Assembly: GCA_020698575.1 (NCBI GenBank)
Contig: CM036242.1
Span: 40,668,662-40,732,661 of the forward strand
Direction of reading: 5' to 3'
From: Bostrychus sinensis
Taxonomy: Eukaryota; Chordata; Actinopteri; Gobiiformes; Eleotridae
DNA length: 64,000 bases
The notes beneath the pieces were generated by a model. That model did not search any database. It worked only from the letters and a program-made list of their open reading frames with translations, and was not told the DNA's origin. A program made the position numbers and the translations under genes. Below, one piece after another: positions 24,542-35,200 of the stretch; within the stretch, counting starts at the first letter, position 1; every line of letters starts with the position of its first letter.

Positions 24542-26254
24542 CAGTGGTTCTCAAACTGTGGTAGAGGTACCACTGGCAGTACACGGGCTTCTTCTGGTTG
24601 TACTCAGGTGTCTGCTGCAGTTCAGGTCTTGATTTGGGCTAATTTGGAGCTAGATTTATTCCTGTTTTAGTTGCAAATAGTTCTGGTTGTGTGGTGGTTT
24701 AGTCTTGGTTTAGTCCTGGTTTAGACCTGGTTTAGACCTGGTTTAGACCTGGTTTAGACCTGGTTCAGTCTTGGTTTAGTCTTGGTTTAGTCTTGGTTTA
24801 GTCTTGGTTTAGTCCTGGTTTAGTCTTGGTTTAGACCTGGTTTAGTCTTGGTTTAGTCTTGGTTTAGACCTGGTTTAGACCTGGTTTAGACCTGGTTTAG
24901 ACCTGGTTCAGTCTTGGTTTAGTCTTGGTTTAGACCTGGGTTAGTCTTGGTTTAGTCCTGGTTTAGTCTTGGTTTAGTCTTGGTTTAGTCTTGGTTTAGA
25001 CCTGAGTTAGACCTGGGTTAGACCTGGTTTAGTCTTGGTTTAGTCTTGGTTTAGACCTGGGTTAGACCTGGTTTAGTCTTGGTTTAGACCTGGGTTAGTC
25101 TTGGTTTAGACCTGGTTTAGTCTCGGTTTAGTCTTGGTTGAGACCTGGTTTAGTCTTGGTTTAGACCTGGTTTAGTCTTGGTTTAGACCTGGTTTAGTCT
25201 CGGTTTAGTCTCGGTTTAGTCTTGGTTGAGACCTGGTTTAGTCTTGGTTTAGTCCTGGTTTAGTCTTGGTTTAGACCTGGGTTAGACCTGGTTTAGTCTT
25301 GGTTTAGTCTTGGTTTAGTCTTGGTTTAGTCTTGGTTTAGTCTTGGTTTAGTCTTGGTTTAGATCTGGGTTAGACCTGGTTTAGACATGGTTTAGACCTG
25401 GGTTAGTCTTGGTTTAGTCCTGGTTTAGTCTTGGTTTAGTCCTGGTTTAGTCTTGGTTTAGACCTGGTTTAGTCCTGGTTTAGTCCTGGTTTAGACCTGG
25501 GTTAGACCTGGTTTAGACCTGGTTTAGTCCTGGTTTAGTCCTGGTTTAGTCTTGGTTTAGACCTGGGTTAGACCTGGTTTAGTCTTGGTTTAGACCTGGG
25601 TTAGACCTGGTTTAGTCTTGGTTTAGTCTTGGTTTAGTCTTGGGTTAGACCTGGTTTAGTCTTGGTTTAGTCTTGGTTTAGTCTTGGTTTAGTCTTGGTT
25701 TAGACCTGGGTTAGACCTGGGTTAGACCTGGGTTAGACCTGGTTTAGTCTTGGTTTAGTCTTGGTTTAGACCTGGGTTAGACCTGGTTTAGTCTTGGTTT
25801 AGACCTGGTTTAGACCTGGTTTAGTCTTGGTTTAGTCCTGGTTTAGTCCTGGTTTAGTCCTGGTTTAGTCCTGGTTTAGACCTGGTTTAGACCTGGTTTA
25901 GACCTGGTTTAGTCTTGGTTTAGACCTGGTTTAGTCTTGGTTTAGACCTGGTTTAGTCTTGGTTTAGACCTGGTTTAGTCCTGGTTTAGTCCTGGTTTAG
26001 TCCTGGGTTAGACCTGGTTTAGTCTTGGTTTAGACCTGGTTTAGTCCTGGTTTAGTCCTGGTTTAGTCTTGGTTTAGACCTGGTTTAGTCTTGGTTTAGA
26101 CCTGGTTTAGTCTTGGGTTAGTCGCGATGTATTCCTGGGTCTAGTCCCAGTTTAGTTTAGATTAATTTTTAGTTTATTAAAGACGTTAATTGAAAAACCA
26201 AATATTTTCATTGGCAGTACTGTGCGGTACTTGATGTGAAAATTTGAACCACTG
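24542..26254. mobile_element. hAT-like element swollen by an 11-bp minisatellite
   Basis: CAGTGGTTCTCAAACTGTGG at 24542 is the classic Charlie-type hAT terminus; AAATTTGAACCACTG ends the element at 26254. GGTACCACTGGCAGTAC inside the left end pairs with GGCAGTACTGTGCGGTAC inside the right. Flanking octamers CATAACAT and CAATACAC match only partly. Most of the body is the 11-bp array. Confidence 0.6.
24696..26118 (+). repeat. 11-bp minisatellite, about 129 units
   Basis: Units alternate irregularly among GGTTTAGTCTT, GGTTTAGTCCT, GGTTTAGACCT and GGGTTAGACCT, all exactly 11 bases, with rare variants (CGGTTTAG, GGTTGAG). The period is maintained over more than 1.4 kb. Arrays of the same unit in the opposite sense occur at 35.5-36.7, 42.7, 43.5 and 44.3 kb, and a scrap at 50.1 kb. 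Confidence 0.97.
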
Positions 26255-26896
26255 CAATACACTTCTTTGTTTTACTCTCAGTCCATTCAAAGATCCATAA
26301 GAAATCTTCCTGGCACAGAGACCACTGCTGTCATATAATTACATCTAACCATCCCCCACCTCTCTCTTTTTCACTTTTCATTCACTTCTGAGCTGTAACA
26401 CATCATCAGATATGGATGACACTGCTGTTATAATTATTATTAAGACTGAAAAACTCAAGACAAAGTACAACCAAATGACAATAATAGGCTTTAGGTTGGA
26501 ATAAACTGCATATTTTCATAGAAGAAAAAGGTTTAATCAAGTCTATGGGAGTTCCTTTTTAGGTAGCTGCACATACAAATTACAAATGCTACAGGCTGCT
26601 ATCTGGAAATCATTAGTTTTTAGCAGGTAGTACTCCATACATTTCAGACACTGAAGGGCGAAAAAAAGAGTGCCCCTGGTAAAACTTCAAAGTGCATAGC
26701 AACAACATACAGTATGTTACCAATGTAAACACTGCAAAATACATAAATAAGTGACATTGATTGCATATGTAGGAAGAAATCCCTCAGATACAAGAAGATA
26801 GTAAGGCAGAAGAGAAGGAAAAAGGATCATTTTGTGACACCAGTCTGTCTCAATCCAACTGTCAGACAAAAACAAGACAGAAAACGGCGCACGTAC
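26255..26896. other. No feature recognised
   Basis: Sequence between the minisatellite element and the putative promoter/exon. If the leftward gene is real, this is the start of its first intron. Confidence 0.4.
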
Positions 26897-27050
26897 CTGG
26901 CTGGCGTGGAATTTTTTAACCCTCCTGCAGCTGATAACGAGCTTTTATCCCGGTAATGCTGCTTAAGGATCCCTAATTTCTCTCCAAATCTCCGTACAGT
27001 CCAGCGGTCGCGATTTTTTTCGTACTTCTGATGTGCGACCTCGCCGAGAA
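26897..27050 (-). other. Putative untranslated first exon of an unidentified leftward gene
   Basis: On the - strand this GC-richer block ends in CCAG|GTACGT, a strong splice donor, and contains no ATG. It lies immediately downstream (in - orientation) of a GC box and CCAAT boxes. No downstream coding exon is recognised in the 26.9 kb to the left, so the gene body would have a very long first intron or lie outside the window. This is inference from promoter-like composition and the donor only. Confidence 0.4.
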
Positions 27051-27054
27051 AAGA

Positions 27055-27210
27055 AAAGGGGCGGGTCTAGAACGTTTGGACACTGCGGTTGACCAATCAG
27101 CGACCACTACAACGGCCACCAACCTACAACCGACCAATCACAGCCGGAGTTCCACACTCGAGCCCGGCGCTGATTGGTTGGTGCGGGGAAAAGCCCAAAC
27201 CCAATTGAAA
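27055..27210 (-). promoter_or_regulatory. CCAAT/GC-box-rich promoter-like segment
   Basis: Four CCAAT boxes lie within about 110 bases: CCAAT at 27093-27097, 27134-27138 and 27201-27205, and its complement ATTGG at 27173-27177. A GC box GGGGCGGG lies at 27058-27065. CpG density is higher than in the flanks. This fits a CpG-type promoter firing leftward and possibly bidirectionally. An open frame across it is probably chance. Confidence 0.45.
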
Positions 27211-27222
27211 CAGGGCATAGCA

Positions 27223-27920
27223 CCGGTGTTCCGGGGAATTCGGTTTCCCCGTGATTTCCTCGAATGAGCGCCAGGACTTTCTCTCTTTTAAAGGGCTTTT
27301 TACGAACTTGTTGAATTAAACACATGCTGTATACATCATAATCAAATGTATTTTATACATCTGTGTATTTTGAAGATGATTTAGAGTTATTTAATTAGCT
27401 GAGTATTGACATATTCTGCGTAACTACTGTAATCTGTAATTAACCTATTTTCGTTACGCCTTTGCACTTGCCATGTCTGACAACGACTGCTGTGATATTG
27501 TGTATTTACATTATTTATGAAAAAATATATTTTACTCAATTGTAGACCGCGTTCTGACGAGATTTTTCATGCATTGAGTCATTATTTAGTTCTATTATAT
27601 TACTTGTATGTGTATCAAATGCAGAGATAAAGTTAAAAAAAGAGCTATTTTATTAATATTTCTATCATTATGTTGCATAGATCATGCGTTTATTTCTTTG
27701 TGCATTAAATGAGAAAAGCCCTCACAGTCGCTGCTTAGAACAAATAGCAATAATCATCGAATTAAAAACATCTAAATCATCAAATGGCGAAAATACATTC
27801 GATTATGATCCATACAGTATGTGTTTATTTTAACAAGTTCGTAAAAATACTTTAAAATGAGAGACAGTGCTCGCGCTCGAGAGGATATAAATGGGGAAAC
27901 CGAATTTTCCGGAACACCGG
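27223..27920. mobile_element. Element with about 170-bp terminal inverted repeats
   Basis: The left arm starts CCGGTGTTCCGGGGAATTCG GTTTCCCC and continues TTTTTACGAACTTGTTGAAT. The right arm, read in reverse complement, gives CCGGTGTTCCGGAAAATTCG GTTTCCCC, then TTTTTACGAACTTGTTAAAA and CATAATCGAATGTATTTT. Similarity extends to about 27,400 and 27,775. The interior (about 375 bp) is AT-rich and non-coding. No target duplication is evident. Superfamily unknown. Confidence 0.8.
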
Positions 27921-28002
27921 GAGAAAAAACACCTTCACTACACTGTAAATATTTATGAACTATGAATGTTTTTATTTATAAAATGTTGGCTCATCATTTA
28001 AT

Positions 28003-28003
<1 letters not shown>

Positions 28004-28034
<31 letters not shown>
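28004..28034 (+). repeat. Poly-T run, 31 bases
   Basis: An uninterrupted T tract, about 80 bases right of the inverted-repeat element. It could be the A-tail of a lost - strand retro-insertion; no body is recognised. Confidence 0.95.
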
Positions 28035-28037
<3 letters not shown>

Positions 28038-28364
28038 GCAAATGTAAAAAAAATCGTGTACACTGGCTTTTGATACATTACCCTGATTGTTTAAAGCTTT
28101 GAAAATGTATCCAAATTTATAATAAATATAAAAACTGTGCTTAAAACAACGCATTCAGTGGTAATGCTGTGTATATACCTTGCCTGTGACAAAGAGGTAA
28201 GCAGAGCACGACACTGACGCCCTCTGATGGCAAAGAGTAATAAATCAAGTTAAATTCAATCTTTCTAATAGTAGGTCAATGTTAATTTTCACAGTCAATG
28301 CATGAACACTCTTCTCTTCTATTATATAGCCATATCAATTGTTTTTATTGCTCTTGATTTTTAA

Positions 28365-28460
28365 GTAGAGTGACCGCCTGCCCCACTTACATTTCACTGT
28401 ACATTGTGCTATGTATGACAAATGTGCATGTGACAAATAAAAACTTATCTTATCTAACTT
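28365..28460 (+). repeat. Retrotransposon tail fragment
   Basis: ATTTCACTGTACATTGTGCT and GTGACAAATAAAAACTTATC followed by repeated TTATCT: the same kind of tail as at 22.95 kb, opposite orientation. Confidence 0.45.
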
Positions 28461-29018
28461 ATCTACTTTTGGTGCACAGCCAAAAGTTGGCATCTGTTCC
28501 TGCGTCACACTTATTAGGATAATGTCCCTCTTTTTCACTGGTGCTCAGTGGATCTTATAAAAAGAGAGATTCAAGTTAAGAAAAACAACATAGGGTCAGT
28601 ATTCCTTGTGTAAAATGCAGAATAAATATTTGTAGGCATCCCATCTTGCTGGGTTGGAAAATGTGGTTGGTGTGTTGCTGTCCCTGTGTTTCAGGGAAAT
28701 TTTATTCCAGTGAATAAAGTCTCAGTAAAGACATTCCTTTGCAAAATGTATGTTTTTGAAGATGAAAAGAGCATCAAATGCAACTTGTATCTCAGTAAGT
28801 TGGTAATATAGATTTCTATATCATTTTATTTCTTGACTCTGTCCCACCTTGTCCCAACAAATCACACAACTTGTCCCACTTTTAGTACTTTTAAAGGTGG
28901 TCACCCAATTTTTAAGGGCCTGATTGTTAGTCCTCATATTCACCAATAAGGTGAGATCTGAAACATGTTTTTAACTCTATCTGAAAATCAAGTAGCTGCA
29001 AATGCATGCGGGCAAGGG

Positions 29019-29498
29019 AGTGGTGGAAGAAGTACTCAGTTTTTTTATTTAAGTAAAAGTACAGATAAATGTGCAAAAAATTTACTTAAGTAATTTTTAC
29101 TTAGTAAAAGAATAAAAGTACTTACATTTAAATGTACAAGTACAAAAGAAAAAGTATTTCTCACAGACTCAACAGCTCATGAATGTGTTAAATGTGAGGG
29201 ATTTTGCTGATTCCAGATGAAATGAACAAACTGCTGCAGTAGAAGAGACTGAATCTGTCTCTGAGCTCTGAGCTCTTTATTATTCTGATGTTTCTAAAGC
29301 AGTATTACTTTACTGCATCTGTTATATTTAAGTACTGTGTGTCTACAATGAGGCCATGACAAAAACGCATGATAAAAATAAACAAACTCAAAATACTTTG
29401 TACTTTAAACAAACTCATTAACGTAGTGGAGTAAAAGTGAAAAAAAGTAAAAGTACCCCTTGTAAAATGTACTCAAGTAAAGTACAGATACGTGAAAA
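29019..29498. mobile_element. hAT-type MITE (AGTAAAAGTAC family), right end lost
   Basis: GTGGTGGAAGAAGTACTCAG through GATACGTGAAAATTGT is near-identical to the complete copy at 50407-50963, including TCACAGACTCAACAGCTCAT and AAACTGCTGCAGTAGAAGAG. The copy stops where the txlng promoter begins; the last about 50 bases and right terminus are missing. Confidence 0.82.
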
Positions 29499-29499
29499 T

Positions 29500-29545
29500 T
29501 GTGCCAGACCCAGGTTTATTTATGAACGACGTGCGCACGCATGCG
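29500..29545 (+). promoter_or_regulatory. Putative txlng core promoter with NRF1-like palindrome
   Basis: GTGCGCACGCATGCGCAGG at about 29531-29549 contains two overlapping GCGC half sites matching the NRF1 consensus GCGCATGCGC. Such sites are common in TATA-less housekeeping promoters. It sits immediately upstream of the inferred first exon and directly abuts a truncated hAT-type MITE. No TATA box is visible. Promoter activity is inferred. Confidence 0.5.
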
Positions 29546-29647
29546 CAGGAGCTGTATTTTGAAGCGGTGAGACCGGATGTAGCGCGGTTCCTGACAGAGG
29601 CTAATGCTAGCTTTACCCTGCTCTATCAGAGTGAAAACACAGCTCAG
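29540..29647 (+). other. txlng: txlng exon 1, 5' untranslated (start approximate)
   Basis: The segment ends in CAG|GTAAAAG, a good splice donor at 29648, and lies just downstream of a CpG-containing stretch. It is the only plausible upstream exon seen before the coding exon at 32128. An open frame passes through it, but exon 2 has an in-frame stop before its ATG, so exon 1 is read as untranslated. The transcription start is inferred. Confidence 0.5.
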
Positions 29648-32127
29648 GTAAAAGCTCCTCACATTTCAGTAATACTGTAGTTTTCAGTAACGACAGGGAC
29701 CTCACTTGTGTCCAGACGATTATCAGACCTGTCACTCTCATCCGAACCGAGCGGATGTTGAGTTTGTTGTTTTACAAGTTAGATTTTCCGAAGTAAAGTT
29801 CACTTCTAGCGTTAGCCACGGTGTAGCTTAGCTTTTAGCACGAGATTAGCGCTGCTTATGTTAGCAACGGTGTTGTTATTTCATTTAAATGATTGCTTTA
29901 TGTACCTTGTTTGTTGACCTTTATCAGAAAAGCCAGGGCTGTTGTGGCAGATTAACAGTTTGTTGTCAAAGAAAGACTTGTCCTGAAGCTGGCGCTCATT
30001 TGAGCTGAGGCTAATGTCCCAGAAAAACCTTTCCCCGCCGTGCTTCAGGAGAGGACAAGACACACAACCTTCACTGTCCAGAATACTTACATCTGCTCTT
30101 ATCTTACTATACAGTACACAACCAACCATTTATCATAAATAACAGCTGTTAATGTTTATAATGGTTTATGTAGTTAGAGCTCAACCTGGGGTTTAACATT
30201 AGTTTAAATCCACAGTAGCTTTAATGTTAGTTAATGTTCCTGGTTTAACTTTTCCAAAGTTGGTTTAAGGTCGTCCTGGGCTTGTTGGTAAAATACATTA
30301 AACCGCCATATTAAAGCCAGGCTGTACACCGTTTCTGTGCGTTTATATCTGATGTTCTTATGAAAGTCAAACAAATAGTTTCGATTTCGACATCATGTTT
30401 TCACTCAGAGCTCTCTGCTCTGGCTGTGGTCAAACATCTGTATTTGACTGATGGTTAAACATCTGTATTTGACTGATGATTAAACATCTGTATTTGACTG
30501 ATGATTTGCATGGTCCAGTTATAAAGAGATACATCCACACCCTGTCTGTACATTATACCTCATTTTACTTTAGTAAACAACTGCCAGGTTATAACGTGCC
30601 TCAGTATTTTCATTACATTAGGATTAGTTTTATAACCGGGAAAGATACATAACTTTGATGCCTACTTTTGGTTCGTGTGTTTCCACAGAGGTGGGTTATA
30701 TATAATCTATAATACTATGTACAGTGTTCAGAGTTATTTCTTGTGCGGTGTTTTTCATCACTAACATGACTTGACGCAACAGAAGCCTCTGTAGCTGTTG
30801 CCACAAACTTGACATTTAGACATTTGACTTGAGTCGGTTTGGTGAGGTGTAACTGTTATCTGTCTGTGTAGCTGCTGGTACAGGTTTGGTAACGTCCGTG
30901 TTTACGGAGTATGTTTCCAATCGGCTGTCGCTTTTAGCTTAGCCTTAGCTGCGAGCGGTTATCATGAGCGCCTTCGTATGCCACATTTGAGCTGTTGGCT
31001 TTGAACGGTAATTATATAAAGATACAACAGATACATCTGTTGCAAAAATAGCAGATGTACATTTCAGGTTATCGGAAATGAAAATGTGTTGTATTACTCT
31101 ACGCAGGTAGCTGGGGTAAATTTGTTTTGATTGCCGCGTTGCTGTCTGGGGTTAAGTCGTGTGCCTTTTTTATCTTGTCGCTTTCCAAAGCTGTAAACTA
31201 GAGATTTTATCCATTAGAGATATTCATAATGTTTCTCTAAATCTGCAGACATCAAAAACCAGAATGAATGCTTTCTGCTTAATGTGGACTGTCCCAGAGC
31301 AGCATGTGCGGCGTGAGTGCGGCTGTACCCACGTGGTCGACCTCAGGCTCGTGGTGTTCCCAGACCTCTCTCCCAAGACTTTTTCTAGGACCCACAAAAT
31401 CCACGAAATATACACAGAGGAAAGCCACTTTGAGTATTAATAGTGGGTTGCTCAATGTTGCAAATCTAGACATGCTTAGAGCAAAAGTAAGGTCACATAT
31501 GCACAGTAACTATTGTGACATGGAAACTTGCAACTAACGCTGCTGTACTAATGAAAAAGGACGTTTTAATTGATAATAAACCAGTGTCGGTCTTATATGT
31601 GTGGGGGCCCTAAGCAAGGTTTGGGGGACCAAGGCATTAGTCATTTTGTGCACCAAGTAAAGATTAACACAGTATGTCTATACTTAGGTCCATTGCGTCC
31701 ATTTTTTTTTTTTACTTGCAAACATTTCCAACTCAACAAGAGTAAACCATAAAAACGCTTTAATGGCATTTATCCCCAGTTTCAGGTTAAAATTTACTTT
31801 ATTGTTTTTATACTTATCAATTGTTATTTTATTGTATTGCTCTTATTTGGTTCTTATTATTTTAATGGAACCAAATAGAGTAATTTATTTATGTGCAGCA
31901 CTGTCTTGTTTGTAAAATGTTCTATCCAAGTAAAGTGGAAACAATTATATACACAGGCAACCAAAATACATAAAAAAAAACAAAAAAAACATCAAACATA
32001 GTTGCAGAATTGGTCAAATATGGAAACAATGCCGAAAATACGGGGACCCTCACATGGTTTTGGGGCCCAATGCAGTTGCTACATAAGGTTCTCTTTATCT
32101 CACATCTGTGCATTTTTTATTATGTAG
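29648..32127 (+). other. txlng intron 1
   Basis: Holds the triplicated 25-bp unit. A GC-richer segment at 31.26-31.39 kb has open frames on both strands but no recognised domain. No other element identified. Confidence 0.5.
30427..30508 (+). repeat. Triplicated 25-bp unit in txlng intron 1
   Basis: AAACATCTGTATTTGACTGA TG(G/A)TT occurs three times in tandem. Confidence 0.9.
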
Positions 32128-32236
32128 CCTGTGACCTTTACTGATGGAGACGTCAGGAGTTTGTGAGCTGGATGTGGCCACGAGAAGGATAGTTGGAGGC
32201 AGCGATTCTCCTTCTGAGCTGGGCAGTCCCTGTCAG
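32128..32236 (+). CDS. txlng: txlng exon 2 (start codon at 32144)
   Basis: The acceptor TATGTAG ends at 32127 and the donor CAG|GTAAAC follows 32236. Sixteen untranslated bases precede the ATG. The 31 codons encode METSGVCELDV onward, resembling the human gamma-taxilin segment MEEAGICGLGV. Phase 0 at the end. Confidence 0.85.
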
Positions 32237-35200
32237 GTAAACTCAACTCCAGCCACTTTTTCTATACGCTTTGATCAGAGCCGTCACAATAGGGGAGGCA
32301 ATTGTGAACAAGCAATTGCCTCCCCTGAGCAACAAGCTCACAATTCTGTTAAAAGGGTCCGATCTAGAGAGAAGTCAAACCATGAATTGTAGCCAGCCTA
32401 AAATATTGTTTACCATCAAAAAATGCACCAAGAAAACAGGAAATCGCATGTTTTGTTCAGCTTTTCATGGGGGAGGACTCCTGGACCCCCCCTGCCTTAT
32501 ATTGTCCCATATTCACCTGTGTGTTATGCAGACATGGCCACAATTCAGGATACAAACAAAAGAAGAGTTTATGTATTAATGCTTAGTAAAATGTTATCAA
32601 ATGCCCCTTGTTACAATGTTTTTGGTTTGAGGTGAGATTTACAAAAAAACAAAACAACACTGGAGCCTATATTGTCCCTCTTGCCTAGAGCCCCTATAAT
32701 GTCTAAAAATGTCTAGAAACAAAAACTTATTATCAGGTTTTATTTTTTTCTGCAATACAGGCAGAAGTGCTTGTGTAACAAACTTGGTACAAAAGGAAAG
32801 ACCCCTTGAGAAAGTTTTATAAAATAAAAGAACAGAAGAATACAAGAATCTGCTTTTGATGGTTATCTGTTGACATAGCCATTTACCAGCACATTTACAG
32901 CTGGTTCAAAACAGTATACATGAATTGTGTTGGACTGACAGATTTAAAATTGCCTCCATCTGATTGTCCCAAAGATGTTTCATCATAATTGTTGTGGTGC
33001 TTTTAAGGAGGAGGAGACTGACTTTGGGTTGTGCTGCGCTGAGGAGGAGAGAGGGGAGACTCCTGGCCGAGAGGACAGTCCCACTGACCTGGGAGAGACA
33101 GAGCTGGACCCTGGAGGTGAGGACAAGGCTTTTGGTAAGATGGTTTATGTGAAAAAGGAGAAATGCATTTTTGGATTTTTTTTTAAGGGCTTGGAGTTAG
33201 TAAATACAATCATATACAGTACTGTATATGATTTTTAGTGTGACTTTAGATTTTACATTAGAAGTGTAGCCTTTCACAGGGTTTCTGCGGGGTCTTAAAA
33301 AGTCATAAATTTGCCAAGATGCGGAGTAATAAGTCCTAAAGACACTTAAGTCTTCTTAAAAATCTTAAGAGATCTTAAAAATGTCACATACATTTGATGA
33401 AACTACCTTTGTTCACTAGCTTATTCTAAAATTCCCACTTAAATCCTCAAAGGCTTATACCGTTGCCGATACGAGAGCTCAGATCTTCACTGACCACAAC
33501 CAAAATACATCCCACTTAATAAAAAAATGGCCCATTTTTTTATTGGTTCTCAGAGGATCACCAACTACAGCCAGTAACTCTGTAAGCTAGACATGTATAT
33601 CATCAAACAGGGTTTCTGCAGGCTTCAATGAAGTTAATTTAAAACCTTTTTTTTTTGTTTTTTTAGACTTTTTTAAGACCATTGTTCAAGAAAAATAAGA
33701 CCTATTTCAGAAGCATGCAGTGTACAAAAAGCTGAGACCCTTTGTGACGGGGAGTGCTGTAAAATCTCACTAAGCGCTCGTATTTGCACTTGTAGAATGC
33801 TTTTAAGCATTCAAGTGGACCTTTTAGGTCATTGCATCTGATGTACATGACATATCGGAGACCAGTTTAAACATATTTAAGACCTAACAGTCTGCATCTC
33901 GGCAAATTTAAGATTTTTTAAGGTCTTAAATTCAGACTTTACAATATAGACTTTTTAAGATCCTGCAGAAATCCTAATAAAGCTTTTATCTCTGGTGTCT
34001 GTCCCTCCTTGTCCCACCAAATCACACAACTTGTCCCACTTTTTGTACTTTTTGAAGCAGTCACGCTACTGTTGAAAATGTTCACAATTTAATGGTGCAG
34101 CCCCATTTACAACTTAGCCTTTTGTGCACTGCATGCTTATGAAATGGGTCTTCATTTTCTTACACAATGGTCTTAAAAAGATCTAAAAAAAAATCTTAAA
34201 TTTAACTTGAACCCTGCAGAAACCCTGCTTTCAAAACTGTGTTATGCCCTTCAGAAATGTTTAACAGCTGGCGCCTGCATATTTTGTTCCTTGTGCACTG
34301 AGTTGTTTCTGTTATATTTTTGGTTTTAGGTAAGGAGGTGGTTTTGTTGATGCAGGCTCTGAACTCCCTGGACACTCCTGAAGAGAAATTGGCCGCTTTG
34401 TGCAAGAAATATGCAGATCTGGTGAGACCAACAATCCAAATTCAAGAAAATACTTTTGATATGATATTAATTCTATGTAATACATGTCCTGAAAAAGCGA
34501 TAGGTTAGGTCAGTGTTTTCCATTCAAGGTACGCGAGCACTTTGCAGAGACTATTTGGAATTATTTTATCATTTATTTGCAAGAACATCAAGAAAATATT
34601 TGCGAGCTTTTCATATTAAACATTGAAAATTATGAAAGACAAGCTCAAGTGTCTCGGTGACTGAAATATTAGTTGAATATTTTATTTGAGGGTTACATGA
34701 GGGTTATTCGAATTATTTTCATTTTTCTTTATAGTAAATTTATGAGTTTAAGATTATGTATTATTTTTTTTGAAGGTTTTAAGTATTTCTTTTTTTAAAT
34801 ATTCAATATACAATAAAATAAGTAAATGTAATAGTTGAGGCAAGGAGATTTTAACCATGAATTTGACGTTAAAAGAAAAAATGCAGGAGAAATGGTATTG
34901 GCAAAGTATATAGTCTTTGTATAATAGGACATATTTTTTTTATGACTGCTTTTTTAAGAATTATCAACACATATGAGTGGAGGGGGTAGGCATGGTATGA
35001 CAAAAAATCCCAGTGGGTACACAAGAGAAAAAAGGTTGGGAACCACTGGGTTAGTTGATCTAATAAAAGTCAGCGAAGTATGTTTTATATTTGTGTACAA
35101 CACCAATCTTAGGAAGTGGACTAAGCTTTAAAAGATCAACATTTTTACTGTAAATTCCTGATCCTGAGTGAGTGGTTAATGTGCGGTTTGCGTCGAGTGC

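Noticed and set aside
24696..26118. CRISPR-like or satellite gene array
   Set aside because: Units are 11 bases with no spacers, in a eukaryotic genome. It is a minisatellite.
27031..27267. 78-codon + strand frame in the CCAAT-rich block
   Set aside because: No homology recognised. The Thr/Gln-rich composition reflects GC content, and it runs into the inverted-repeat element.
29492..29680. 62-codon frame over txlng exon 1 as the protein start
   Set aside because: Exon 2 has an in-frame TGA before its ATG, and the sequence does not resemble the taxilin N-terminus.
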